From CAZTDD01 sp964612675 (lineage in GTDB: Bacteria; Hinthialibacterota; Hinthialibacteria; Hinthialibacterales; JAKPRU01): a stretch of 8,828 nucleotides of DNA. The notes under the pieces were generated by a model. The model searched no databases. It was not told where the DNA came from and saw nothing but the letters and a program-made list of their open reading frames with translations. The stretch lies in the NCBI GenBank assembly GCA_964612675.1, contig CAZTDD010000186.1, forward strand, positions 1 to 8,828, given 5' to 3'. Below, piece after piece: positions 1-7,421 of this stretch. The position numbers and the translations under genes were made by a program. Numbering within the stretch: position 1 is the stretch's first letter; the number at the start of each line of letters is the position of its first letter.

Positions 1-7
1 CAACGTG

Positions 8-40
8 CCCTCACCCCGGCCCTCTCCCAGAGGGAGAGGG
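8..40. repeat. REP-like GC-rich palindrome
   Basis: The segment contains a perfect 9-bp inverted repeat, CCCTCTCCC (20-28) and GGGAGAGGG (32-40), around a 3-base loop AGA, preceded by a CCCTCACCCC lead. From memory this lead-plus-palindrome pattern recurs as a dispersed intergenic element in many Gram-negative genomes; that is recollection, not a search. No T-run follows the stem, so it is not a canonical intrinsic terminator, although it could still act as one or as an mRNA 3' stabiliser for a gene to the left of the window. It sits about 100 bp ahead of the first gene and marks an intergenic boundary. Confidence 0.55.
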
Positions 41-130
41 AGAAGAGCTCTCCGGACTTTTTGCCGGACCGTCATCTTTGCCCACCTCTCCCCTCCTGTT
101 ATTGTTCTGAAAAGTTCTGGAGGATCAAAC

Positions 131-136
131 GGGAGA
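131..136 (+). promoter_or_regulatory. Shine-Dalgarno site deciding a TTG start
   Basis: GGGAGA lies 7 bases before the TTG at 144. The reading frame opens only after an in-frame TGA at 108-110, and there is no in-frame ATG or GTG between that stop and 144, so this site is the best support for TTG as the initiator. A GGAGG at 119-123 is too far upstream (20 bases) to serve this start. The next in-frame ATG is at 243 (residue 34). Confidence 0.5.
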
Positions 137-143
137 CACTTTC

Positions 144-1997
144 TTGTCCCACACCGAACGATATCTGTGGCGGGATCGAGCCGACCGGATTCTTGGGGAG
201 AATCTGCGTTACCTGCGCGAAGAATCCGGCCTCGACCGGACGATGATTGCTACCGAACCTCCGGTCGATCCGGACGTGGAAGTCCTGGTCGAAAACGACA
301 AGGTCGCGCTCGTTTCGCCGGGCGCCCCTTCGGTTCCTGTCATCCCAGGATATCCGCGCAACCTGGACCAGGCGGCCAGGCACATTCAGAACTATCGCGA
401 CCAGCTGGATTCGATCCCGGATGCCCAACTTGTCTTGGCAGGTGGCATCCATTGGGGACTCGCCCCCTTTCTGCTGCAACAATGGCAGCGGAACAGCGAT
501 GCGGTCGTGGTTTTTGTGGAGAGGGATCTCGAACAGCTGCAGGTCGCATTTCGGCTGTACGATTTGTGCGAGGCCTTGCAATGTCAGCATTTCTTCTGGT
601 GTGTCGGCGAAAGATTCCGCGATCGGTTGCTTAAGACCTTTCGACGTGAATCACTGTACTTGATTCCCGAGCGGCGCATTCGGCCACTCGCCACTCCCGC
701 CGTGGTTCGCCCGTTCAACAAGGAACACCGGGAAGGTGTCTCCGCCGTTTTCTCCGCCGTCTCGCAGGATCAACAACGAGTGACAAAGTCGTTCTCGAGA
801 CCGGTCGATCCCAATGCCAGTGGGTCGCTGACAATCTGGACGCCTCTCTATGAGGGGAGCCTTCACGAGCCCATCGTTCGCGCTATTGCGGGAGGATTCC
901 AGGCGAACGGCAACGAAGTGAAAATCGCAGCGACAAACTCGAGCCGAACGATGCCTCTCCGTTTCATCTCAGGCATCGCCGAAACTCGGCCGAACGTGCT
1001 GTTTCTGCTCAACCTGCCCGGACGCGACTTCGTGAACGGACTCGGAATACCGTCGGAGGGACCGCTTCTGCGTTCGCTGCGATGTGTGACGTGGTATTCC
1101 GACGATCCGGCGTTCTACTCAAATGTGAAATCCGGCTCGTTTAACGAACGAGGCCATGTCTATTGGATGGAGCGTACATGGGGGTCTCTCCTCGGGCCAA
1201 TCGCGCCGGAGCGAAGCGGTTTTCTTCCCGTCGCCGGAAGCGTCCCTCGTGAAGGTGAGGACATCGAACGTTTTCGCCATCCAGTCACCTTTGTGGGCAG
1301 CATTCTGGATACACGACCGGCGGTCGAGGCATTATCACGGCCCGATCGGGATTCTGTGATGAAACAAGTTGAACGTCTCTTGGCCGGGGAGAGTGAATCG
1401 TTGCTCGATTCCGCTCGTGAAATCGAATTGACCGGTGCGGGAGTCGATACGGTTGAGCGATCCGTAGGATCTATACGACAACAGCCTCTTCACGGTCTCC
1501 CCGCTATTGCCTATTTTCTGTACACCGTGGCAAATGCCGAGAAACGGATTCGTTTTCTCAGCCCGCTCGTGCCGCTAGGGCTTCACGTGTACGGAACGAC
1601 CGCGTGGGGAAAACTTCTGCCCGGTATACCGCATGACCATGTGCACGGTTCAGTTGGCGGTGAGGAGATTATCGATCTCTATCGATCCACTCTTGTCAAT
1701 ATCGGCATTCATAGCTACCAATGCCCGACAGCGCTCAGCCAAAGGGATTTTAATGTGCTCCTGTCCGGCGGGTGTCTCGTGGGCGACTGGGTTGCCGATT
1801 GCGAATTGGGGTTGATCGAGCCCGACACACACGCTGTTTTTGTACGAGACGCTCAATCTCTGACCGACACCGTTCAGGAACTCATCGAGGACGAATCGAA
1901 ACGGCGAGAGAAGGCGGAGGCCGGAAAGAGACACGTGGCCGAACATCACACGTACGAAAAGCGAACACAGGAAATCCTGCGGCGTCTTGAATCATGA
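144..1997 (+). CDS. CgeB/DUF3880-type glycosyltransferase with Maf-like N-terminus (variant)
   Basis: Predicted cytoplasmic GT-B-fold glycosyltransferase of 617 residues, with no signal peptide or membrane segment. Residues about 43-157 form a module like the N-terminal part of Maf proteins: a beta-rich start, a hydrophobic strand with LAGGIHWG (98-105), a second strand ending VFVERD (123-128), and a close at CVGE (153-156). A DUF3880-like middle region has the WYSDDP motif (317-322) and VTFVGS (381-386). The C-terminal Glyco_trans_1_2-like domain runs from about 470, with LHVYG (480-484) and RDFNVLLSGG (534-543). After that Gly-Gly it reads CLVGDWVADCE, lacking the acidic and Arg-Pro positions seen in the two sister genes, so donor or activity may differ. 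The start is TTG with GGGAGA upstream; ATG at 243 is an alternative. Its stop overlaps the next gene by ATGA, indicating an operon. The fold family is fairly sure; the sugar and acceptor are unknown. Confidence 0.8.
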   Translation: MSHTERYLWRDRADRILGENLRYLREESGLDRTMIATEPPVDPDVEVLVENDKVALVSPGAPSVPVIPGYPRNLDQAARHIQNYRDQLDSIPDAQLVLAGGIHWGLAPFLLQQWQRNSDAVVVFVERDLEQLQVAFRLYDLCEALQCQHFFWCVGERFRDRLLKTFRRESLYLIPERRIRPLATPAVVRPFNKEHREGVSAVFSAVSQDQQRVTKSFSRPVDPNASGSLTIWTPLYEGSLHEPIVRAIAGGFQANGNEVKIAATNSSRTMPLRFISGIAETRPNVLFLLNLPGRDFVNGLGIPSEGPLLRSLRCVTWYSDDPAFYSNVKSGSFNERGHVYWMERTWGSLLGPIAPERSGFLPVAGSVPREGEDIERFRHPVTFVGSILDTRPAVEALSRPDRDSVMKQVERLLAGESESLLDSAREIELTGAGVDTVERSVGSIRQQPLHGLPAIAYFLYTVANAEKRIRFLSPLVPLGLHVYGTTAWGKLLPGIPHDHVHGSVGGEEIIDLYRSTLVNIGIHSYQCPTALSQRDFNVLLSGGCLVGDWVADCELGLIEPDTHAVFVRDAQSLTDTVQELIEDESKRREKAEAGKRHVAEHHTYEKRTQEILRRLES

Positions 1998-3757
1998 GCC
2001 AGCCGAATCACGAACCGATAGACCAATTGCTTCTTCGGCATCGGCCGAAAATCGCTCGATTACTGGAGACAGAACCGCGGACTGACTGCGTTCAGATCTC
2101 GGCGCAGAACGGTTTGCTTACCTGTCATGCCACGGGGAACCGTCTCATCGACGGTCCCACTTTGTGGGAAAGCATCGACGCCAAGATGCTTCATGTCGCC
2201 GATTCCAACGATCCCATCATTGTGTGCCCCGCCGGGTTCGGTGGATTGTTTCAGAAACTTCGTGAACGGGCGGACACGGAGCTGCGCTGGTTTTTGATCG
2301 AACCGCTGGCGGAGATGTTTCGCGCTTCGCTGGTGTCCGAACCGTGGTGGCCGGAGGTGTTACGGGATGAACGTGTAAAACTGTTCGTCGGACGCGGGGC
2401 TATGCAAGCGTTTTTCGACTGGGCGCAGAGACACGCCATTCTGTTCTCCGGAGAACCCGCGCTTGTCGCAGGCCGTCGTCCCGTCCCCGGCGAAGACCAG
2501 ACACTTGTTCGATTTACCGAGAAAGTTCGCGAACTGGTGGCCGCTTCACGAAGAGCATATACGACCGCCCGCGAAGCGCTCGACCGTCATTACGAAGAGC
2601 CACGAAAGAGAGATCGAGTTCTGTTGGTTGAACCGGATCACGCATATCTAGCCCCGGCCATTGTGGGCGGAATCGAAGAGACGGGCTATGAAGGAATTCT
2701 CTCCGGCGGAGGCCGGCGGTTGGCGGATGTGATGGGCTGCAACAAAGAGTTCGTTTATGTGAACGACCATCGGCCCGACCTGGTTCTATTGCTACATCAC
2801 AATCCTTTGCCGCCCGGCACAGGAGATCTGCTGCGAGAGTATGATATTCCGGCGATTCTCTGGTATTTGGATCACCCGCGTGTCGTACGGAGAATCGCAG
2901 GCGATCCGGGTCTCTATCAAACCACCTATGTTTTTGACAAGAACTACATTGGACTCCTCCGTGAGTTCGGGCACAGTCAAGTCGCGACGCTTCCGATCGG
3001 AGCGTGCCTGCCTTTGTGCAGCGATGAGTGCGAGGGACCCGTCGAAATCAAGTACCCGGTAACATTTCTTGGCGGGGCTGTTGGTGGACAGTACCTTTCG
3101 TTGCGTCAGAACCGTGTGGGATTGGCGGAGACTCTCGATGACTTTATCGAGTCGGCTGTATCGACCCCTCCGCCGGATCAATGGGTGATCGAGAACGATC
3201 TACTTCTGCGTTTGCCGGGTGTTAAGGAGGAATCCTCCTCCGAAGCCTTGATGGTTGTTTTGCAGGGCGTGTCGTATAAACGACGCCTCCGCTATCTTGC
3301 TGCGGCTGCGCCTCAAGGACTCCATCTGTTCGGTAGGCAATGGGATGACAGTAGTCTGTGCGGTGAGTTAACAGAACATTCGACAGGCGGGCCCATTCCA
3401 TACGGAAATGAATTGGCGGAGCTGTACCGGTCAAGCGCGATCAATCTGAACATTCTCGATGCGATGATGGTGGATTCGATCAATCTGCGTTCATTTGATG
3501 TTATGGCCTCGGGGGGATTCCTTCTTTCGGAGTATCGGCCGGAATATGAACGCACTTTTGCGCTTGGTGAAGAGATGGATTGTTTTCGCACGCCGGAAGA
3601 GCTGGTCGAGAAAATCGAGTTCTATCTTGCGCATCCGGAGATTCGGACCGAAATCGCCGGCCGGGGACAAAGAAAGGTCCTAGGGGAGCATACCATTACG
3701 CAGCGGATGCGCGATCTTCTGTCAGCGGAACTTCCCGAAACGGAACCCAAGGATTGA
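1994..3757 (+). CDS. CgeB/DUF3880-type glycosyltransferase with Maf-like N-terminus
   Basis: Glycosyltransferase of 587 residues, probably cytoplasmic. Residues 31-134 are the Maf-N-like module: PIIVCPAGFGGL (74-85), FLIEPLAEMFRAS (100-112) and RVKLFVG (127-133). A linker of mostly helices follows. The DUF3880-like region starts near 207 (RVLLVEPDHAYLAP) and includes PDLVLLLHHNP (261-271) and ILWYLDHPR (288-296), then YPVTFLGG (354-361). The C-terminal Glyco_trans_1_2-like domain has GLHLFGRQW (442-450), LYRSSAINLNI (477-487), LRSFDVMASGGFLLSE (498-513) and a closing GEHTITQRMRDLL (564-576), a complete CgeB-type signature. The ATG overlaps the upstream stop (ATGA) and there is no strong Shine-Dalgarno site, so translation is probably coupled to the preceding gene. 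The C-terminal half resembles the minus-strand gene at 3829-5658 more than its operon partner. The family assignment is firm; the substrate is unknown. Confidence 0.85.
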   Translation: MSQPNHEPIDQLLLRHRPKIARLLETEPRTDCVQISAQNGLLTCHATGNRLIDGPTLWESIDAKMLHVADSNDPIIVCPAGFGGLFQKLRERADTELRWFLIEPLAEMFRASLVSEPWWPEVLRDERVKLFVGRGAMQAFFDWAQRHAILFSGEPALVAGRRPVPGEDQTLVRFTEKVRELVAASRRAYTTAREALDRHYEEPRKRDRVLLVEPDHAYLAPAIVGGIEETGYEGILSGGGRRLADVMGCNKEFVYVNDHRPDLVLLLHHNPLPPGTGDLLREYDIPAILWYLDHPRVVRRIAGDPGLYQTTYVFDKNYIGLLREFGHSQVATLPIGACLPLCSDECEGPVEIKYPVTFLGGAVGGQYLSLRQNRVGLAETLDDFIESAVSTPPPDQWVIENDLLLRLPGVKEESSSEALMVVLQGVSYKRRLRYLAAAAPQGLHLFGRQWDDSSLCGELTEHSTGGPIPYGNELAELYRSSAINLNILDAMMVDSINLRSFDVMASGGFLLSEYRPEYERTFALGEEMDCFRTPEELVEKIEFYLAHPEIRTEIAGRGQRKVLGEHTITQRMRDLLSAELPETEPKD

Positions 3758-3779
3758 TCTTTCCAGTTTTTGTTTTTTT
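3749..3779 (+). terminator. weak candidate intrinsic terminator after the plus-strand pair
   Basis: A short imperfect stem, AAGGA (3749-3753) with TCTTT (3758-3762), one G-U pair and a 4-base loop, overlaps the stop codon. It is followed by a T-rich tract at 3767-3779 (five T, one G, seven T). The tract is convincing but the stem is weak. The location, between convergent genes only 71 bp apart, is where termination is needed. No comparable A-tract and stem pair was seen serving the opposite strand. Confidence 0.3.
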
Positions 3780-3828
3780 CCACGTGGTCTTTACGGTAAT
3801 CGGGAATGGTCGTGGCAGCAAATTCAAA

Positions 3829-5658
3829 TCAACTTTCCTCAAACCAGTTCATTATTTGCCTTAGTCGCGAGCCGAAGGTGTGTTCAGCGAGGACCTTCTC
3901 TCGACCTTGTCTCGCGATTTCCCGGCGTCGATCGTCATGAGACAAATAATAGGAGAGCTTCTCCTGCAGCTCGTCGGGGTTTCTGAAAAGATCGAGATGG
4001 AGCCCCGGTTCGAAATATTTTTCGAAGACCGGCCTGTGTTCCGCGAGCAAGAAACCTCCGCAAGCCATTGTGTCGAACATCCGGAGCGGGATCATCTCGA
4101 CGAAGTTCGGCTTCAGAACGCAGAGATTGATTTTCGCGTTGCGGTACAGATGAGGAGTTTCGGTAGCGTAATCCAATGAACGCCCGGCAAAGCACGAGGT
4201 CAACTCGCCCGAGTATTCGGGATTTCCCCAATAGGTATCGCCGTAAATGGTCAGACCGAAGGGTTTCGCCCGGCGAAGATACATCAAGCGTATCTCCACC
4301 GTGGCCAAGGCAAACGTCACCTGTTCGCCCTTCTCGCCCCAAGCGCCTGCATATTCGTGCGCCAGCGTGTGAAGATGTTCCTGCAGACGATGAATGTCTC
4401 CGCCGCCCCACTCTTGTACGGTCGAGTGCACCTTGGATCGAAGGATTTCGGTTTCTTGTGGATGTCGCGTTAAGTTGGGCAAGTGATGTCGCAGGCCGGT
4501 GGAACCCACATACGCCACGTCGGGAGAACCAATCGTTTGCGGCGGTGGACTGGAGGAAGGGTCCCAATGCGAGAAACCGGTCGCGAAGTTGAGATGTCCT
4601 GTATGCTGGAACCCCATGTCCGAGAGGATTTTTGCGTGCGACGGCTCGACTCCCAGAACAAGATCGTAGCACTTCTTACTTTCTTCAAGCGTCCGGTTGG
4701 GTCTGGGGTGGTCCAGCAGCCAGAGTATACGTCGCGTTCCCGCCTTTCTCATCGAACGGAGTTCCTCTGTTGAGAAGAGGCTTGAGTAGGCGGCGATATG
4801 ATAACCGGGCGTGATTCCACCGCATGTTTCCAGCCAGGCATCCGGCGATGTCAGGAATTCCTTCAGTGCCGAAGGCCGCTCGGCCACGGTCATTGTCATT
4901 CCGAGCGAATTCGCCTCGGCATTCAACGCTTCCGCGACTTCGTTCAGGGAACCGGAGGCAATCACCCAATGGTTGAAGTTCGCAGCGGGGATCTGCGGCG
5001 GAGTTGCGTTCTCTTTGAGGTGTTTGATCCGGTTGACTAAGGCAGTGAGGTTCCGTCGTTCGGTCGAAAGCAGGTTTCGGCCCGGAACGAGCGTGAAGCC
5101 GTTCGCCAACAGGGATAGATATGTTTCCAGCATTTCGGCAAGCCTCTCTGCGGCATCGTTACCGAACAAAACATAGACGCGGGGATCTGTTAGGACGTGT
5201 GACCATTCCCGTAGATTGATCGATTCCCAAACGAGGTCGAATTGTTCTTCGCAGAGAACAACTCTCGTCTCCCACTCACGATGGAGCAGAAAGTCTTGCA
5301 GGATGTCAAAAATATATCCAAGTCCGAAATCCCAAAGGACTACGAGACCGCGTTGAGGAAACTGGATGTTTTCGAAAGCCCTTCGTGCCGATTGTCCGGG
5401 TGTAGGAGGCGGATGAAGCCACGACCGCCCTGAAGCATCTTGGTATGCAACCGCCCATTCGTTAGTACCGACACGGGATAGGGTAATGCGACTTGAGGAT
5501 TCAGAGTCCCGGCGGCGGTATCGGAGATGTTTCTCCAGTTGCTTTGCCGGATCGACGAATCGCTCGGCAAGAAGCCGAAGGTTCATTTCGGCGGCGGATC
5601 GGTTACCAGGCGAATCGCTCACTCCACCAGACCTCACGGCTCGGCCCCCCGGATACAT
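3829..5658 (-). CDS. CgeB/DUF3880-type glycosyltransferase with Maf-like N-terminus
   Basis: Glycosyltransferase of up to 609 residues. This copy shows the Maf-like N-terminus best: a strand-rich start (56-82), WLHPPPTP (80-87) at the place where Maf proteins carry a Leu-His-Ser plus Pro segment, then VVLWDFGLGYIFDIL (106-120), VVLCEEQFDLVWES (133-146) and RVYVLFGND (160-168). The DUF3880-like middle has ILWLLDHPRPNR (311-322) and VAYVGS (381-386). The C-terminal Glyco_trans_1_2-like domain has GLTIYGDTYWG (468-478), HLYRNAKINLCVL (503-515), LRMFDTMACGGFLLAEHRP (525-543) and AEHTFGSRLRQIM (591-603). The start is uncertain. ATG at 5658 has only a distant AAGG; GTG at 5622 (residue 13) has GAGG nine bases upstream; ATG at 5586 (residue 25) begins where the sequence turns family-like. 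It lies 148 bp downstream of the methyltransferase on the same strand and is probably co-transcribed with it. The acceptor is unknown. Confidence 0.85.
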   Translation of the reverse strand: MYPGGRAVRSGGVSDSPGNRSAAEMNLRLLAERFVDPAKQLEKHLRYRRRDSESSSRITLSRVGTNEWAVAYQDASGRSWLHPPPTPGQSARRAFENIQFPQRGLVVLWDFGLGYIFDILQDFLLHREWETRVVLCEEQFDLVWESINLREWSHVLTDPRVYVLFGNDAAERLAEMLETYLSLLANGFTLVPGRNLLSTERRNLTALVNRIKHLKENATPPQIPAANFNHWVIASGSLNEVAEALNAEANSLGMTMTVAERPSALKEFLTSPDAWLETCGGITPGYHIAAYSSLFSTEELRSMRKAGTRRILWLLDHPRPNRTLEESKKCYDLVLGVEPSHAKILSDMGFQHTGHLNFATGFSHWDPSSSPPPQTIGSPDVAYVGSTGLRHHLPNLTRHPQETEILRSKVHSTVQEWGGGDIHRLQEHLHTLAHEYAGAWGEKGEQVTFALATVEIRLMYLRRAKPFGLTIYGDTYWGNPEYSGELTSCFAGRSLDYATETPHLYRNAKINLCVLKPNFVEMIPLRMFDTMACGGFLLAEHRPVFEKYFEPGLHLDLFRNPDELQEKLSYYLSHDDRRREIARQGREKVLAEHTFGSRLRQIMNWFEES

Positions 5659-5683
5659 GGGGCATCTTCATACCTTCAAACGC

Positions 5684-5711
5684 GACCGGAAGTCAGAATT
5701 TTCTTCCAGTC
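5684..5711 (-). other. intercistronic RNA hairpin
   Basis: Read on the minus strand, GACTGGAAG and CTTCCGGTC form a 9-bp stem with one G-U pair around a 10-base A/T-rich loop. On the plus strand the same position would be a C-A mismatch, so the structure favours a transcript running from the methyltransferase into the glycosyltransferase. No U-tract follows, so it is not a standard terminator. It lies 26 bases before the outermost ATG of the downstream gene (62 before the GTG alternative) and could stabilise, process or modulate that message. It may also be chance. Confidence 0.35.
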
Positions 5712-5806
5712 TGCAGGTTGGACCATTTTTCCACGAAGACTTGTTGCGGTGTATGGATGTGGTTTGCGGAGGCTACGGGGTGAGCGGCTTGCAGGGATTC
5801 TCTATG

Positions 5807-7087
5807 TCAGCGCTGTGCGGTTTGAGAGTCGACAAGTCGGAGTAGGTGACGCAGCTTTGCCGTCGTGTCCATGAAACTCTGAAGCCATTCGAGTGCGGTC
5901 TTTTCGCTGTTTGCCCCAGCAAGCGCCACCGGCCGCAAATCGTCAACATTCAGGCTGTGGAATGTAACACGCCGCAGCGGGCCGAATGTTTCGAAGTCGG
6001 GGACTCCCAATCTAGAAAGAAGTATCGCCAGCTGCATATCGTCCCGGAGTGTTTCAACAATATCCCGAAGCACGTTTGGCCAACGATCTTCGGGCCTTGT
6101 CCGAATCCCGTTGTGCCAACGACTCAGATGCCTGTCCACTTCGTTTAAGCGCATGCGGAGGTAGTTCGCAAGCGGTAGACTGCCGCGTAAAGCGGCCCGG
6201 GCGGACTCCATTGTCTGCCGGTCTGACAGATCGATCTGGCAAATGAGTTCGCCCAGATATTTTGCCATCAAATTCCTTCCGAAAGCTCTTTGGATTTCCT
6301 GCACAATCCGTGGGCCATCTTGGTTGAGGTCTTGTTTCCCGGTTGGCTTAGCGGCCTCGGCAAGCACCCGAATCCCGAACGCCTCTTCCACTGCAACAGG
6401 CTCCAGGCCACACAGCCGCAGTGTATTCGTCAAGGTGGCGGGAACAAATTCGGTTCGATGAAAACTCGGGAGAAATGTCCCGAACGGTGCGGGAATTCGC
6501 ATCAGATTGGGGACTTCCAGATAAACCACCCCGTCTTGTTTCAGGAGCTTTCGCACGGAGAGAAGAAAACCGACGGGATCGTCGATGTGCTCCAAAAGAT
6601 GCAACAACATCACGACGTCATACGATCCTTCCGGGGGTGAGAAATCCTCCACGTACCCCTGGTAGACCTGTAATCCGTCAGCCACCGCCAGAGCGACCAT
6701 CTCCGGATTCGGTTCGATTCCGTGCGCTTCGATGCCTTCATCATGGAACCGTTTCAGCATCAGCCCTCGTGCGCTGCCGACTTCGAGAACGCGTGTTTCC
6801 GGTCCCAATCGCGGAAATCGCTCGCGGAGCCAGACTATACGTTCGCTGAGCTGTTCATCGTCGCGCAGGTCCATCGCCCACGTTTCGTGCAACCGATTGA
6901 AAATCTCTTTTTCCAAGGGAGGGGATCGATAGATGATGCCGCAGTGACGGCAGATCACGACGTTCTGTTCACGCTCGACGCCGATTTGCTCGAGGAAAGG
7001 TTCCCGACGCCAGGTCCACATGGACTCGCGCTGCTCCCCCTTGCACACCGGGCAGCGGTCAAACACGTCGGGAAGAGTATCAGCCAT
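5807..7087 (-). CDS. zinc-ribbon class I SAM-dependent methyltransferase
   Basis: Protein of 426 residues, predicted to methylate a sugar or glycan precursor in the cytoplasm; the substrate is inferred from context only. Residues 12-15 (CPVC) and 46-49 (CRHC) form a four-cysteine zinc-ribbon-like N-terminus. The Rossmann methyltransferase core follows: motif I VLEVGSARG (100-108), the acidic ribose-binding end of strand 2 in GIEPNP (123-128, Glu125), motif IV region YDVVMLLHLLEHIDDP (156-171) and strand 5 VVYLEVPN (187-194). From about 265 to 426 there is a mainly helical, Arg/Leu-rich extension that I do not recognise; it does not obviously match the C-terminal domain of TcaB9-like sugar C-methyltransferases. 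The ATG is the only choice: an in-frame TGA lies 10 codons upstream with no other start between. The Shine-Dalgarno site is weak (GAG). It is first in a minus-strand unit with the glycosyltransferase at 3829-5658, behind a candidate promoter at 7168-7196. Confidence 0.85.
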   Translation of the reverse strand: MADTLPDVFDRCPVCKGEQRESMWTWRREPFLEQIGVEREQNVVICRHCGIIYRSPPLEKEIFNRLHETWAMDLRDDEQLSERIVWLRERFPRLGPETRVLEVGSARGLMLKRFHDEGIEAHGIEPNPEMVALAVADGLQVYQGYVEDFSPPEGSYDVVMLLHLLEHIDDPVGFLLSVRKLLKQDGVVYLEVPNLMRIPAPFGTFLPSFHRTEFVPATLTNTLRLCGLEPVAVEEAFGIRVLAEAAKPTGKQDLNQDGPRIVQEIQRAFGRNLMAKYLGELICQIDLSDRQTMESARAALRGSLPLANYLRMRLNEVDRHLSRWHNGIRTRPEDRWPNVLRDIVETLRDDMQLAILLSRLGVPDFETFGPLRRVTFHSLNVDDLRPVALAGANSEKTALEWLQSFMDTTAKLRHLLRLVDSQTAQR

Positions 7088-7167
7088 GTTCTCGCGTTTT
7101 ATCCGGGCTCTTCCTCATGCAGAGTGAAAAGACTATCGGAGAATAGAGGGTACAAATCACCGTGAGA

Positions 7168-7196
7168 ACGATACTCTCTCCCTCACAGGCAGTCAA
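7168..7196 (-). promoter_or_regulatory. candidate sigma-70-type promoter for the leftward pair
   Basis: On the minus strand, TTGACT (plus coordinates 7191-7196; 5 of 6 to consensus) is separated by exactly 17 bases from TATCGT (7168-7173; 4 of 6). Transcription would start near 7161, giving a leader of about 74 bases before the methyltransferase ATG at 7087. This is pattern matching only. Use of the E. coli-like consensus assumes a conventional housekeeping sigma factor. Confidence 0.4.
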
Positions 7197-7349
7197 TCAT
7201 CGCGTGAAGGTCGCTGTTCTGTCGGTAAGTCAGGCGGCGCTTCCGGTGGAATGTGGAGCGATCACTCCCCAGTCTTTACTCCAATCTCACGTCCGGCAAC
7301 AATCAGTCAGCGAAAGAGGACGGCGGCTGATGTTCTCTCTGAAGCGGTT

Positions 7350-7387
7350 TTCATGCATTTGTTCGTTCGGTTATCCTGATGCATGAA
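7350..7387. repeat. 9-bp inverted repeat, possible operator or hairpin
   Basis: TTCATGCAT (7350-7358) is matched by its exact reverse complement ATGCATGAA (7379-7387) across a 20-base spacer; two further G-U pairs would extend an RNA stem. Each arm itself contains the palindrome ATGCAT. The element ends 34 bases ahead of the -35 box of the rightward candidate promoter, a position suited to an activator or other dimeric regulator. No T-run follows, so a terminator is unlikely. Confidence 0.45.
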
Positions 7388-7421
7388 GGATGCTGTTCCA
7401 TATGATCGGTGTGACGGCACT

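Noticed and set aside
99..590. Minus-strand open frame of 163 codons
   Set aside because: Lies antisense within the first glycosyltransferase and has no recognisable motifs; a shadow frame.
5..634. Plus-strand open frame of 209 codons at the left end
   Set aside because: It overlaps the first glycosyltransferase in another frame, is Arg/Pro/Ser-rich and starts inside the palindrome; no protein features.
3225..3239. Near-perfect palindrome AGGAGGAATCCTCCT containing a strong Shine-Dalgarno-like core
   Set aside because: It encodes a normal Lys-Glu-Glu-Ser stretch inside the second glycosyltransferase, and the nearest start codons are 16-19 bases from the core, too far for internal initiation.
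3935..4672. Minus-strand open frame of 245 codons
   Set aside because: Fully inside the third glycosyltransferase in another frame; composition typical of an out-of-frame reading.
5605..5673. Short minus-strand frame (about 22 codons) overlapping the start of the third glycosyltransferase, a possible leader peptide
   Set aside because: No adequate ribosome-binding site and no regulatory amino-acid run; more likely chance.
5486..5874. Overlapping plus-strand frames of about 96-119 codons across the gap between the minus-strand genes
   Set aside because: They extend into both flanking genes antisense, lack a convincing ribosome site and show no domain-like pattern.
7162..7386. GTG-started 74-codon frame in the divergent region
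   Set aside because: It covers the leftward promoter candidate and the inverted repeat, has no recognisable domain, and the region is better explained as regulatory.
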